Source: Gari tellinella
Lineage: Eukaryota > Mollusca > Bivalvia > Cardiida > Psammobiidae
Direction: 5' to 3'
Assembly: GCA_922989275.2 (NCBI GenBank)
Contig: OV277861.1
Span: forward strand, 38,504,623 to 38,568,622
DNA: 64,000 nt
Below the pieces are notes generated by a model. It was not told the DNA's origin. It was given only the letters and a program-made list of their open reading frames with translations, and searched no databases. The position numbers and the translations under genes are program-made. Shown one piece after another: positions 1 to 10,628 of the stretch. Each line of letters begins with the position of its first letter. Within the stretch, counting starts at the first letter, position 1.

Positions 1-138
1 ATTTGCAATTGCAATTTAAAACATTTCATCATGTCTGAATACTGTAAAAATGGTTTTATTCGCGAATATATTATTTACGCGTTAATTCGCGAATGTGTTG
101 CCTCGTGTCTTTAGTTTAAAAAATACGTAACTTCTTAA

Positions 139-637
139 AGAGGCTCGCAACCGGATTTAGCATTAAAAATAGTAATTTGTAAATATATGTCAAATGCTTA
201 AATAAATGGGTAAGATTTAGTTTAGGATAATACATTCTGTTAAAAAATGCCTTTCAAAAATAAAAGAAGCTCTGTCGGGATTCGAACCCGTGAGCCTCCA
301 TGCGGAGACAAACATGGAAAATGAGGAAGCGCCTTTACCCCCTCGGCTACGGGCGCTCATATATATTTATGGTGTCAAATTAACGTACTTCACTGGTAGC
401 GATTGATAGTATATTATTCGGCTCGGGTTTATGTCTGAGCCCGTGTAGAGAAGCAACAACAACAACTATACCGTCAGCTGACGCTATAGAAAAACTAAGA
501 TTCGGTGACGATTCTTGAGACTTTTTTTGGACTGATCATAATTTTTTAATGACAGAAGCCAAATAATGCCACACATTTACTTTTATTTGAGTATTTTATT
601 TTATTTTGACAAGTACACCGTCCGGTTGCGAGTCCCT
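139..637. mobile_element. TTAA-flanked inverted-repeat element T, copy 1
   Basis: The terminal inverted repeats read AGAGGCTCGCAACCGGAT at the left and ATCCGGTTGCGAGTCCCT (with one change) at the right. TTAA lies directly outside both ends (135-138 and 638-641), which is the target duplication known for piggyBac-type transposition. The interior carries a tRNA-like sequence on the minus strand, then a block that includes the phrase CGAGCCCGTGTAGAGAAGC-type sequence and GCAACAACAACAAC. A second copy is at 57670-58207 with closely matching arms. No transposase is encoded, so it must be non-autonomous. The right end abuts the arm of a D-type hairpin, which suggests insertion into the TTAA of a D element. 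Confidence 0.72.
266..357 (-). other. tRNA-like Pol III head inside element T copy 1
   Basis: Read on the minus strand, it has an A-box-like TAGCCGAGGGGG with a D-stem GCC/GGC, then a B-box GGTTCGAATCC in a T-arm (CGGG/CCCG). The A-to-B spacing of about 60 bp fits a type II (Leu/Ser) tRNA. The anticodon stem and acceptor stem do not pair, so this is a degenerate tRNA relative and not a working tRNA gene. It sits between the arms of the TTAA-flanked element. Confidence 0.6.
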
Positions 638-1345
638 TTAAAGCAGATTGAAAGTAAAGCAGAATGTGCCTTAATGCACATTCTGCTTTTCTTTCAGCCT
701 GTTGTAAGCTACCACCTGCTAGAAACATTGCATGATGTCGCGAATTGATACAACATACGCGAAATATTCATGATGCGAAAGATACCTGTTTTACAGTATG
801 CTATTGCATAATTATGAAACATTCTGTTGTATGGACAAACAATGCAGTATTTTCATACAACCCTTGCATAAATATAGTGAACTATTGGATGAATTAATTG
901 CTAATTTCAACACATTCTAAAAAACTAAGATTCGGTGACGATTCTTGAGACTTTTTTTGGACTTATCATATTTTTTTAATGACAGAAGCCAAATAATGCC
1001 ACAAATTTGCTTTTATTTGAGTATTTAATTTTATTTTGACAAGTACACCATCCGGTTGCGAGTCCCTTTAAAGCAGATTGAAAGTAAAGCAGAATGTGTC
1101 TTAATGTACATTCTGCTTTTCTTTCAGCCTGTTTTAAGCTACCACCTGCTAGAAACATTGCATGATGTCGCGAATTAATACATCATACGCGAAATATTCA
1201 TGATGCGAAAAATACCTGTTTTACAGTATGCTATTGCATAATTATGAAACATTCTGTTGTATGGACAAACAATGCAGTATTTTCATACAACCCTTGCATA
1301 AATATAGTGAAATATTGGATGAATTAATTGCTAATTTCAACACAT
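491..1345. repeat. 430-bp direct tandem duplication
   Basis: The block starting AAAACTAAGATTCGGTGACG at 491 starts again at 921, and both units end in the phrase TTGCTAATTTCAACACAT (897 and 1327). The unit contains the right end of element T, a D-type hairpin (AAAGCAGATTG...), and about 200 bp of flanking sequence. Identity between units is very high by eye, with scattered single changes, so the duplication is recent compared with the neighbouring repeats. Confidence 0.85.
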
Positions 1346-1594
1346 GAAATGGTTAAAATTCAGGTATTCAAAACGATGTTTTTCTTTTTTCTGTCAAATG
1401 TCACATATAGAAAGACAAAACAGATACAGATACAAGTTTTATTTAGAGTCCGGCTGTATACAAACAGATATTATTAGCTATGAATGGTTATTGGCTGACA
1501 TGTCCGTTAGCAGAATTATGTAAATCAATGCTAAAACAATGAAATACTGTAACTCAGCCTCTTATCAGATTTGACCAATTTGAAATTAGTATTA

Positions 1595-1841
1595 CAGTGG
1601 AGAAAACGTTATTCTTTCCCGTTTAAACGCAAACGAAACGCAAACGCATTGCACTATAATGGAGAAAATGACAACATTTTGACAATTCTGACTATTGATT
1701 TTAACCTAGACGGCAAACTGTATGGAGCCTGATCAGACGCCGGGTTACCCGGCGTCTGCTCTGGCTCCAAACTGTTTGCATTGGAAATAACAGTTTTAGC
1801 GTAAACGCGTTTATTGGGAAATAATAACATTTTCTCCACTG
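1595..1841 (+). mobile_element. family A MITE, copy 1
   Basis: TA-flanked element with TIR CAGTGGAGAAAACG and CTCCACTG. The left side holds CCCGTTTAAACGCAAACG and the right side holds GTAAACGCGTTTATTGGG. The centre is the family hairpin, a stem of CAAACTG...GATCAGACGCCGGG closing on a 2-4-base loop, although one side of this copy has changes (TATGGAGCC). It has no coding capacity. TIRs beginning CAGT next to a TA duplication suit a Tc1/mariner/pogo-type transposase acting in trans. Confidence 0.85.
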
Positions 1842-2061
1842 TATTATTTCTTCAGTCACAATTTCACAAACAGTGAGGTAAGGTTTCAGACGACACAGTT
1901 TAGCACAATATCTTGTCTGCGAAAAAAGGATGAAATTCGACAGTGAAACTTGGCGTTAAAATGGTTATTTAATATTAGTATGAAAATGTTCTAGCAAACA
2001 TGTCAACTTATCTGATACATATCAACATATATGTATATGATGTTCAATCTAAATTGTAAAA

Positions 2062-2376
2062 CAGCCTTCCCTCCCTACAACGGCCCTCCCAATAATGACT
2101 CCCTCCTTACAACAACTTTGTCCAAACTTTTCACTGTTGCAATATCGTCTGATTAAAATGGTCGTCTGCTGTTTTTCTCAAAGTTACATATTGGACATTT
2201 TGATAGAAAAATAATTAATGACGATTGACAAACAGCTTGAATCCAGATAAGACACCGCGTCACGCGGCGTCTGATTTGAGTTCAAGCTGTTTGCAAATGT
2301 AAGCCAATATCCCCCCTACAACGACTCCCTCCGAACAATACACATATTTGGGTGTCGTTGTAGAGAGGGAGTATTG
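2062..2376. mobile_element. family C MITE, copy 1
   Basis: The left end is CAGCCTTCCCTCCCTACAAC and the right end GTCGTTGTAGAGAGGGAG. Inside are CCAATAATGACTCCCTCC-type subterminal repeats and a central hairpin built on ACAAACAGCTTGAATCCAG with GCGTCACGC at the tip. It lies in the orientation opposite to the copy at 45317-45673. Confidence 0.8.
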
Positions 2377-2859
2377 TACTATTAGTATGTCAATGTGGGA
2401 TAATGTTCTAGCAAACATGTCAAATTTTCTTCTACAGATCAACATATATTTATATGGAGTTCCATCTAAATTGTAATACTCTTGTTAACCTAAGGCCACA
2501 GCAGTTGGAATACATTATTTTCAACGTTCAATGTCTTCCCTACCATTACCTCATTTGCTTTCAGCAATAGTGATCTGCTTTTATTTCTCCAAGCTAAAGT
2601 ATTTTGAATAACAAATTATTTAAAAGAGTGCCAAACAGTTTGGATCCATTTAATTGGGCATCATATCACAAAACAAACTGTCTGACACGCCTTGCGATAT
2701 CCCGTTTTCTCACTTTACCTTGAATCTAAATGTAAATTTAAGAAATAACATCAGCAAATTTAATTGATTAAACTCGTTCCAATATGTAGAACTATGAGTA
2801 AATCGGTGCTGTAAAAGGTTACAAAATCCTCCGAATTAATAATACACATGTACAAACAT
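2377..2859. other. no gene seen
   Basis: AT-rich sequence without a recognisable gene. Around 2630-2690 there is half of a family G hairpin (GCCAAACAGTTTGGATCC), with the other arm too diverged to align. Confidence 0.5.
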
Positions 2860-3048
2860 GGCTCCAGATAAGGGGAGTATTTAAAAAAACTTAAATCTTT
2901 ATTTCTGCTTTAAACCTTATGGTGTTACTATTCACTAGAATCGTATATTCGTGGTGATTCTAATGAGTAGTAACATCAACTGATTTGGTGCTGAAATGAG
3001 TGAGAAAATGTTGGATTTGTTCAGTTTTCTCCCCCTTATCTGGAACCC
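2860..3048. mobile_element. family F inverted-repeat element, copy 1
   Basis: Ends are GGCTCCAGATAAGGGGAG and CTCCCCCTTATCTGGAACC. The centre is a stem CACTAGAATCGT...GTGATTCTAATGAG. Other copies are at 7592-7753 and 25389-25582. No coding capacity. The target duplication is unclear. Confidence 0.7.
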
Positions 3049-3164
3049 TGTTCAAATAAGCAGAATTGAATGATTATCCTGAAAGTGATTTTGAAGTCCG
3101 ATTTAATAAGTGGTCATATTATTTACATTAACGTCAAATGTATGAACTAGCCAAAAAGAGCAAA

Positions 3165-3366
3165 ACATCTCTAAAGACTACTAAATTGCATCAATTATTG
3201 GTGTTTGCGACAGGTGACTGCTTAAAGCAAGGTGACAGTATTGCAGAAAGTTCATTAACTTAAAGGAGCTTTCTGTTTTACTGTTACCTTTCTTTAAGCT
3301 GTCACCTGTCTTTTATACAATTAATCAACCGTAGTTTCAGTTGTCGTAATAGCGAGGTTTTTACTG
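3165..3366. mobile_element. family E pogo-like MITE, degenerate copy
   Basis: The right end GTCGTAATAGCGAGG followed by TTTTTACTG matches the family end, and the left end is eroded. The central stem is GACAGGTGACTGCTTAAAGC with AAGGTGACAGT, closing on GGAGCTTTCTG, as in the better copies at 13070-13275 and 24748-24962. Confidence 0.65.
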
Positions 3367-3426
3367 CACATGTAGAACAACGTTAAATGATCCTTGAAAA
3401 CAACAGAATAGACAATATACCTTTAA

Positions 3427-3671
3427 CCCTTTACCTGATAGCATTGTTTCTAGTATTGAAGATATGTGACTACTTAAAGCAGGTTGAAAGTAAAGCAGAA
3501 TGCGCCCTAAGGCGCATTCTGCTTTACTTTCAGCCTGCTTCAAGCTTTTAACTGCTAGAGTAAGGAAAGTATTAAATATGACACATATTCATTACGGTAT
3601 AATTTGGAACTATTTTCTTCAGCGGATGAATAAAATGAATGTGCTAAAAGTCGCTTCTATAAGGGAAAGGG
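3427..3671. mobile_element. family D TTAA-flanked MITE, intact copy
   Basis: TTAA lies at 3423-3426 and 3672-3675, and the ends are CCCTTTACCTGATAGC and GGGAAAGGG. The centre is a long, nearly perfect hairpin, CTTAAAGCAGGTTGAAAG then TAAAGCAGAATGCGCC and its complement. TTAA plus ends starting CCC is the signature of piggyBac-like transposition. This is the best reference copy of family D here. It is followed within 10 bp by a family C element. Confidence 0.85.
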
Positions 3672-3680
3672 TTAAGATAT

Positions 3681-4035
3681 AGTGCTCCCTCTCTACAACG
3701 ACCCTTCCAACAACGACTCCCTCCTTACAATGACTTTTGCCGCAGTTCCAAAAAAAGGACAAGTATGTGTTACTTTTTTACTGCTACAACATCATCTGCT
3801 TAAATTGTTGGTCTGCAGTTTTTCTCAAATAACATAATGGACATTGTGACAGGAAATAACTTAATGACGAGTGACAAACAACGTGAATCCAGATCAGACG
3901 CCGCGTTATGCGGCGTCTGATCTAGATTCAAGCTGCTTGCAATTGTAGCCAATTTTCCTCCATAAAACGACTCCCTACGAACAACGCATATATTGTTTGT
4001 CCCCAAATATGTGTCGTTGTAGAAAGAGAGCACTG
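3681..4035. mobile_element. family C MITE, copy 2
   Basis: Left end TAGTGCTCCCTCTCTACAAC and right end GTTGTAGAAAGAGAGCACTG. The central hairpin is ACAAACAACGTGAATCCAG with GACGCCGCGTTATGCGGCGTC. It sits directly beside the D element ending at 3671, so two different element types are packed back to back. Confidence 0.8.
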
Positions 4036-4261
4036 TAGTTGTAATGTAGGACGATAGTGATTTAGACATATCCTTGTTCGTTTTCCCGATAGTTTTCCTT
4101 CCGAATTGCAGACAGACACAAACAGGTGTTTGCTATTACTGGGCTGAAAATAAAGCAAAATAAAGCAAACTGCTTTTCTGAATAAAAAAAAGATATAAGC
4201 TGCTCATGATGTTTTTCTATGAAGAGTCACAGACAACAGGTGCTTCTTGTGCCGATTACAT

Positions 4262-4330
4262 AGCTTGCTGAAAGTATGAGATTATGAGATTATTATGAGA
4301 TTATGAGATTTATGAGAATTATGAGATTCC
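4262..4330. repeat. GAGATTAT microsatellite-like tract
   Basis: Irregular tandem array of ATGAGATT/ATTATGAGATT units. It is short and impure, with no sign of function. Confidence 0.75.
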
Positions 4331-4391
4331 CTAAATGACGCCAAGCAAACACACTAAAATACTACACATATTGCCATTGTCATTTATTTAA

Positions 4392-4612
4392 CCCATTTAT
4401 ACCCAATGGATTAGTCCATGTTTATATATTGGATTAGTCCATTTTTTATCAAAGGGATGCCTGGTCAAAATTTTCATTTTAATTTTGTTTTATATTGAAA
4501 TTCCTATCAGCAACCAGTGTAGACTCTGATCAGACGCCGCATAATGCGGCGTCTGATCAGAGTCTACGCTGTTTGCCTATGTCCCAAATATGGGATCCTG
4601 GGCAAAAATGGG
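4392..4612. mobile_element. family B TTAA-flanked MITE, copy 1
   Basis: TTAA at 4388-4391 and 4613-4616. Ends are CCCATTTATACCCAATGG and CAAAAATGGG. The centre is the hairpin CAGTGTAGACTCTGATCAG with ACGCCGCATAATGCGGCG at the tip. Next to it are the family phrases ATTGGATTAGTCCA, GATGCCTGGTCA and CCTATCAGC. The TTAA duplication and CCC ends point to piggyBac-like mobilisation. Confidence 0.85.
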
Positions 4613-4816
4613 TTAAAATAGGACATTGTGTTAAAGCCCATTCTGCTTTTCGTTCGACTTGTTTTAAGTGGCCACCTATCTTTAAAGTTAGAAACAGGCA
4701 ATGGGATAAAATAGTTTACCACATTATACAGTCGACTGTAATTATTCGATAACCAACAATTATGATTCTGGACCCCGTTTCATAAAACTTAGTACGACAA
4801 TATCGGTCATAAGTCA

Positions 4817-4975
4817 AAACTTTAAAATACATTTAATTTCTGATTTCTCTTTTTTAGTTTTGTCTTGTAATATATCTTTGGAATCGTCTTTTCAAGATGA
4901 TTCCAATGATATATTACAAGACTGGATTCGATGGAGAAATAAAAAAGAATTGAGACTTTTATAATGTGACTAACG
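4817..4975. repeat. long imperfect palindrome
   Basis: The core arms CTTGTAATATATCTTTGGAA and TTCCAATGATATATTACAAG meet at a short loop near 4890. A looser outer stem extends towards AAAACTTTAAAA/TTTTATAATG. It lacks the CAAACAG module, so it belongs to none of the lettered families. Confidence 0.7.
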
Positions 4976-5224
4976 ACAACATTTGCCGTACGAAGTTTAT
5001 CAACCGGGTCCCTGATGAGACGCCGAGTGAGTCTGCGTCTCGTATGTATCAAGGATGTTTGATTTTTCTACATACATTTCGACTATAATTTGATTAGTAA
5101 TAAGGCAGTAGGGGACCAAATCAGAGGAAAAGCAACCAGGTGGCTCATCCGTATCCAAACTGTTTGAAATTCGAATTACATACATTAGATAACAAGATGT
5201 TATAGCTTCCCGTTCATTGACCGT

Positions 5225-5440
5225 TTTCGCCATAGTCTGTTTCTAGTTTTGAAGACAGGTGACTACTTAAAGCAGATTGAAAGTAAAGCAGAATGTGCCT
5301 TTTATCTGCTGGGATATAGAAGATATTTATTATGATACATACATGTCATTGACTGTATAAATTGTAACCATTGTCTTCTGTGGAGGAATCAATTAAATGC
5401 ACTAAAAGCCGCTTGCATGGGGAAAGGTTTTTTCTCCCAT
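5225..5440. mobile_element. family D remnant with one hairpin arm deleted
   Basis: The left half reads CTGTTTCTAGTTTTGAAGAC then GGTGACTACTTAAAGCAG. The right hairpin arm is missing and the sequence jumps from GCAGAATGTGCC to TATCTGCTGGGATATAGAAG. The end GGGGAAAGG is still visible near 5420. Confidence 0.65.
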
Positions 5441-5697
5441 TTTTGCCCATGTGGGATAGAGATATTCCCCTTGGGGAATCCCTTTATCCTCCATACCACG
5501 TGACGTATTTTATTGTTTGCTCAGCTTTACCGCAAGCGCTGCATGACGCGGGTAACTAAATGACGTCATTTCTGATGACGTTACTACAAACAACGTTATG
5601 TTTTTGGGGGAAAAAAGTGCACAGAAGCTGCAATTATTGCGTTATTTATATCATGTTTTAATGATTTAAATGGGAGAATAAAATCCACCATTCGTTT
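5441..5697. other. no gene seen
   Basis: Mixed-composition sequence including GACGTCATTTCTGATGACG (5561-5581), which has a CRE-like TGACGTCA core. No supported gene. Confidence 0.4.
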
Positions 5698-5698
5698 T

Positions 5699-5822
5699 GT
5701 TGATGTAGGATAGGAATGTTCTCCCCCTCGGGTAAAACGATTCGCACAGGGACTCGGCAAGCCTCGTCCCTGCATGCATTTTCAGACCCTCGGCGGAGAA
5801 AATTCCTATCCCACATCAACAC
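5699..5822. repeat. palindrome with CG-rich tip
   Basis: Arms TGTTGATGTAGGATAGGAAT and ATTCCTATCCCACATCAAC continue inwards through TTCTCC...GGAGAA to a tip GGGACTCGGCAAGCCTCGTC. The arms match no other element in the window. The tip resembles those of the palindromes at 12936, 16200, 32990 and 44280. Confidence 0.8.
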
Positions 5823-5842
5823 TCATGGAAGATTCTTATAAA

Positions 5843-6055
5843 CCCATTTGTACCGACAATCCCATATATGGGACATAGGCAATCAGTGTAGACTCTGATA
5901 TTGGTTATGCGGCGTCTGATCAGAGACTACACTGTTGCCTGTAAGAATTTCAATATAAAACAAAATTAAATGAAAATTTTGATCAGGCAGTCCTTTGATA
6001 CAAAATGGCCTGATCCAATATATAAACATGGAATAATACACTGGGAATAAATGGG
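5843..6055. mobile_element. family B MITE, copy 2
   Basis: Ends CCCATTTGTACC and AATAAATGGG, with TTAA intact at the right (6056-6059) and altered to ATAA at the left. The hairpin left arm is damaged (CTCTGATATTGGTTATGCGG), while the right arm GCGGCGTCTGATCAGAG is kept. Confidence 0.75.
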
Positions 6056-6400
6056 TTAACGAAACGAAACGAAACGGCACTCTAATGACATGTTGCAATT
6101 GACAATTATTTAAAATGTTGACAATGTAATTCCTGGTAGTGACCCACAGTTCGGGGCCTGTTCAGACGCCGGGTTATTCTTGGTTTTATTTGGTTCCAAA
6201 CTGTTTCAAATGGAAATAACCTTTAGCAAAAACGCGTTTATTGGGACAGAATTATTAGAAGAGAATATTGTATTCACCTCTGTATCCATTAAACTCATTC
6301 AATGCCATGTCGTCATACATTTTAAGCAATTGTCGTCTGCTATTATCTCTAAAAGTTAAATTTTAGATACTGTAAAGTAAAAATACTGAAGTGAGAACAT
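6056..6400. mobile_element. degenerate family A copy followed by half of a family G copy
   Basis: 6061-6284 holds GAAACGAAACGAAACGGCAC, a damaged hairpin (CAGTTCGGGGCCTG...) and AACGCGTTTATTGGGA ending in CACCTCTGTA. From 6285 the phrase TTCAATGCCATGTCGTC and TGTCGTCTGCT matches the left half of family G, whose right half is absent. Confidence 0.55.
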
Positions 6401-6429
6401 AACTTTTTATAAGATCACTTCTTAAGGTA

Positions 6430-6990
6430 GTCGTATATGGGCGTGGACCTTTCCGTCCGTAAGGTCCTGCCCGTCCGTTCGCCCGTCATCATTTTGTTTG
6501 TCCGGAGTTTTTTCTCGAAAACTGTCTGAATGATATCAATCAAACTTTACACACATTTTATTTGCATAAAGATCTGAGTCTGAGTAAAGTTTGAGGTTCA
6601 TTCAATGTTCGATACAGAGTTATCTGCTCTTGATGTACTCAAATATGCCCTAAAAAGCTTTCCGGAGTTTGCTCGTGAAACGATTGGATGGATGTTCACG
6701 AAACTTCACACAAATGTTACATGCATCACAATCTGAAGTTGAGTGAAATTAGGTTCATTTGATTTGTCGTTACAGAGTAATCTGCCCTTGATGTACTCGG
6801 CTTATTTAACAGTGCATGCACACTTAGCAACTTCAAGTTTTAATGGATTCTTGATACTATTTGCCCACAGTATAATTATACGTATAAGTTCACGAAAGGG
6901 TTTGATTATTGTTGATATCGTATCATTGTGTCAAGAGTAATTTGCCGTCGAGATTTATCTGTCCTTGGTGTACTCAGATATGCTAGAAAA
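6430..6990 (+). repeat. dispersed repeat with GTCCGTCCG leader and tandem monomers
   Basis: A leader rich in CCGTCCGT/CCGTCCGTTCGCCCG is followed by two to three monomers of about 165 bp. They share TTTCCGGAGT, a TCGTGAAAC-like phrase, AAACTTCACACAAATG-like text and CTGCYCTTGATGTACTC. Repeats of this design are common in mollusc genomes. There is no coding potential. Confidence 0.6.
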
Positions 6991-7039
6991 TGCTTTATTT
7001 CAGTACTGTTTATGTTCTGATAAAACTATATATTTCTCT

Positions 7040-7263
7040 GCCCGATAGAAGCGCCTTAAGTGCATTTAATTCATTCCGCAACTTAAGAAAATACATGTGT
7101 TTCCAATTCATACAGTTATGAACATGTACCAAACAGAAACTACTTATTTTCTAGCAAATGTAAGCTTCAAGCAGGCTGAAAATAAAGCAGACTGCTTTAC
7201 TTTCAACCAGCTTTAAGTGTTCACCTTTAGTCAAATTTAGAAGCAGACTATGGGGTATAGGGT
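7040..7263. mobile_element. family D MITE, degenerate
   Basis: Reads in reverse orientation, starting CCGATAGAAGCGCCTTAAGT. It has a shortened hairpin (AGGCTGAAAATAAAGCAG meeting CTGCTTTACTTTCAACC) and ends at GGGTATAGGGTTAA with the TTAA at 7262-7265. Confidence 0.65.
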
Positions 7264-7591
7264 TAATAGGGCGAGATAAAATCATCATATATCTATGATG
7301 AATAAATTATGACGTCAATAGCCACTTCTATGGATCAAGGGTCAAAGGATACGAATTTATTTATTACCTATGAGCGTGTCATATAGAAATAAAACTTCTT
7401 CACGTATTGATCTGTATGTCACATTAATTCAGATGATACCGGTAGTTCTGATCAGCTTATAGGAAACACGTTAAGAGCACTAACTGAATCTGGTTGCTCA
7501 AATTACTACAACGAAGCTAGCTGACAATAAGGTATAATATCTGTAAGATTCTCTGTTGGCAAACCTTACCCATTATCTAACAGCATGTCAG

Positions 7592-7753
7592 GACTCCAGA
7601 TAAGGGGAGTGATACGGGGAGTATTTCAAAAACTCAAATCTTTATTTCTGCTTTAAATCCTATGGTGTCACTACTCATTAGAATCTTCTCGAAGATTTGG
7701 TGTTAAAATAAGTAAAAAAAGTATTGATTTTTTTCTCCCTCTTATCTAGAGCA
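7592..7753. mobile_element. family F element, copy 2
   Basis: Ends GACTCCAGATAAGGGGAG and CTCCCTCTTATCTAGAGC. The central stem TAGAATCTTCTCGAAGATT is partly deleted. Confidence 0.7.
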
Positions 7754-7755
7754 TT

Positions 7756-8308
7756 GGCCTGTTTCTAGTTTTGAAAACAGGTGACCACTTAAAACAGGTT
7801 GAGCGTAAATAAGAATGCGCCTTCATCTTCGGCGTGCGCGTAATTGATTTGACGTTTTAATATTTCACAACCATTCATTTGCATTGTCTTAACTGTGTTT
7901 TGTTTTTCATTAATTGCCGTTAACCACCAGCTACCTCTGAATGATATGACACAGTTGCAAGCGATATTTATGAGGGCGTAATGGAACTGTAAGATACACG
8001 TCCTGGATAGTGTACCGCTAGCTGCAATTTTAAGAATTGATTTATTTGTCATTTCTTTATCCCAGTTCCCCCATCAGCCCGTTTATAGTTTTGAAGACAT
8101 ATGTTCACTTAAAACAGGTTAAAAATAAAGCAGAATGCGCCTTAAGGCACGTTTTGCTTTACTTGAAGCCTGTTTTAAGCTACCATCTCCTATGATATAG
8201 AAAATATTTCCTATGGTGCATATTCCTGACTGTATAAATTGGATCTATTTTCCTCCAATAATGAATGAATAAAGACACATAAAAATGCGTATTTATAGAG
8301 AAAAGGGC
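7756..8308. mobile_element. two family D remnants in tandem
   Basis: 7756-7830 carries CTGTTTCTAGTTTTGAAAAC and one hairpin arm and then breaks off. 8060-8308 is a fuller copy with ACTTAAAACAGGTTAAAAAT, a tip GCGCCTTAAGGCACG and the right half GACTGTATAAATTGG. It ends at AGAGAAAAGGG without a clear TTAA. Confidence 0.65.
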
Positions 8309-9889
8309 TACATATGTTTTATCAGAGAATGTTTTTGAAATGTGTATTGAAGAATCACCTAATATCTTTATGAAACACAGACCATTAAAAGTATGTGCTA
8401 AGAAATAAACAAGGAAATACATTTAGTGGATTTGTTAACAATTATTCATGTTCTTGTCAGAATTGATAAACTAAAACCAGGAGCTAATGTAAATCTAATA
8501 AAAGCTCGTCAAATAATTTCAGATATATCTAGTTTTTTCGTTTGATCACTTACTCTAAACGACCTTTAAATATTTCCTCTGCACACGGTGTTTTTTATTT
8601 TCTTCAGCAATTTTCAATAATTCAACTGTCTGCTTTTTCCGTCGGAACATAACTAAGGAGGGAACAATCGCTAAAACGACATGCCTTACGCCGTCGCAAT
8701 TGGATCCAAATTGTTATCAAAAAATCGCACATAGCATGGTAAACGTAAACTAAAGACAACATAATTATTATGTTCTTACAGTTTGTTATGATATAGGAGT
8801 TATAAGACAAAAGTAACGGCAAAAATTCCTTCGAGTATTTGAATTCTGTTTTACTTTATTATCCGAATAAAATTGACGACTGTTTAAGCTTATAGGACAA
8901 CATGGTACAAATGTATAGTGCTTAACTGCGGACCTTACGACGCGGGCTCAATCCCGTGTATGGGCTGATATGGTTCTTTACAAGAATACCTTGCATTTGG
9001 TCCCAACTGTGTTTTCTGTGACACTGTACATGTATGGGTTCCGATAAGATTCCCAGTCTTTCTCATAACCGTATATATAGAAGTTCGGGAAGAGTGTGTA
9101 GGTTTATCATCATTTGCATATAAAAACTAATTATAATTTTGTATTACCTTGATGTAAAGCGCGCCTGTATTGCGCACTGGTTGAACGTTTGATTGCAAAC
9201 TCCGAAACTCCGTTTACTCTATTGCCTGATGTTTCCACCATGTCGCGGCTGTCGTATTCGTTGAATCTGAAGTCTAAATAACCTCTAACTGCAAAATATA
9301 ACGGTGTTCATCCTGATCAGAAGTTATCCGGTGTTCGATCCGTTTCTAAACTGTTTGAAATGACTGTATAGCTAGATTTTACTGTAAACTTGTTTAATAC
9401 TGTTTCATCTGTATGTTATCGTAATTTGATGACAAATATATTAAAACAATGAAGCAGCATACCATTCGGGCCAATTAAAGGTTTCGCAAAAGGGAATCGC
9501 GTGTTGTTCTGAATAGAAATAGCGACAGCCTGAACAAATGCATTAGAATAATATACGAGGACTTTTTAACTAGCGCATTTCCTGGAGAAAAGCAATATTA
9601 CAAAATTAATGTGCGTGTTTGATATATTAGAACCATTTTAGTCTACGTTGCAAGTTTTGGTTTAACATCTTAAGTCTGCCTGGTATAAAACTGGTAACCA
9701 ACCATCTTTATACGAGGAATGTTTATGTCGGTTCAGGACAGTCCGGGCCTTGCCTATGAATCCGTTCTATCGATCTTGATAGAAAACCATATAATGCAAA
9801 ATATGTATCGTTGACCTCTGTTGATACATTAATTCAGGTAAACATTTTATACAGGAAACTGGTAAATCTTTGTTGCATGTTTTCAGTAT
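8309..9889. other. no gene seen
   Basis: AT-rich sequence in which I see no supported gene. Near 8925-8980 there is a weak tRNA-like phrase (GCGGGCTCAATCCCGTG), and 9300-9380 holds a very diverged family A/G-like hairpin half. Neither is good enough to call separately. Confidence 0.45.
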
Positions 9890-10245
9890 TCTTTCCCCAT
9901 AAATGCTAACACAAAAACTATTATTTCCATTAACATGGTTTAGAGCCAGATCAGATGACGGGTAACCAGGGCTCGAGGTTTTAAACTTAAAACGAACTAT
10001 GTGCTCAAAACTCAGTTTCAGACAGGCTCTAGTTTTTACAAAACACTTTTTATTTGATTTTTGTAACCTGATTTGGATACATTATTACAGTATAATTATG
10101 TATGAAACTGCTTGTTATAAAATAAAATGTTTGCCTAAGTGTTATGAGCTGAGCAAAATTGTGAGTTTTGAGCACAGCATTTATTTTAAGTTTTATTATC
10201 TCGGGGTCTGGTGTCTGTCCTGACTGAAAACTGTTTGCAACTGAT
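9890..10245 (-). mobile_element. family A copy with an inverted repeat inserted at the hairpin apex
   Basis: Family A sequence (CCCCATAAATGCTAACAC, GAGCCAGATCAGATGACGGG) runs into the hairpin and is interrupted at about 9975. The insert has its own arms, TGTGCTCAAAACTCA (10002-10016) and TGAGTTTTGAGCACA (about 10160-10174), extending outward through TTTTAAACTTAAAAC. The family A right arm (GTCTGTCCTGACTGAAAACTG) resumes near 10208. Confidence 0.6.
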
Positions 10246-10382
10246 ATAAAATGATTTGTAAATTTCGGCATTTCGTTGCGTTTAAACTGGACAGAATGGC
10301 ACGATCTCAAAATATCGTGTGTCAATAAGATAGACATGAAGGGATAAACAGGACGAAAAGTCATTGCATTACGTATTGTTAG

Positions 10383-10628
10383 CAGTGGAGAAAACGTTAT
10401 TCTTTCCCAATAAACGTGTTTACGCTAAAACTATTATTTCTTTTGCAAATAGTTTGGAGCCAGATCAGACGCCGGGTAACCCGGCGTCTGATCAGGCTCT
10501 AAACTGTTTGCAACCAAGATACACATGAATTATCAGAATTGTCCAAAAGTTGCACTTTTCTACGTTTTAGTGTTTTGCATTTGCGTTTCGTTTCATTTAG
10601 ACGGGAAAGAATAACGTTCTCTCCACTG
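10383..10628 (-). mobile_element. family A MITE, copy 2
   Basis: TIR CAGTGGAGAAAACG and CTCCACTG, reversed relative to copy 1 (CCCAATAAACGTGTTTACGC at left, CATTTAGACGGGAAAG at right). The left flank is AG instead of TA and the right flank is TA. The hairpin is intact: GGAGCCAGATCAGACGCCGG with its complement. Confidence 0.85.

Noticed and set aside
266..357. Functional tRNA gene
   Set aside because: A and B boxes are present, but the anticodon and acceptor stems do not pair. The same applies to 57798-57895, 44660-44725 and 44886-44963.
3480..3545. miRNA precursor
   Set aside because: The stem is long and perfect, but it is the centre of a multi-copy TTAA element; there is no evidence of a single conserved mature strand.
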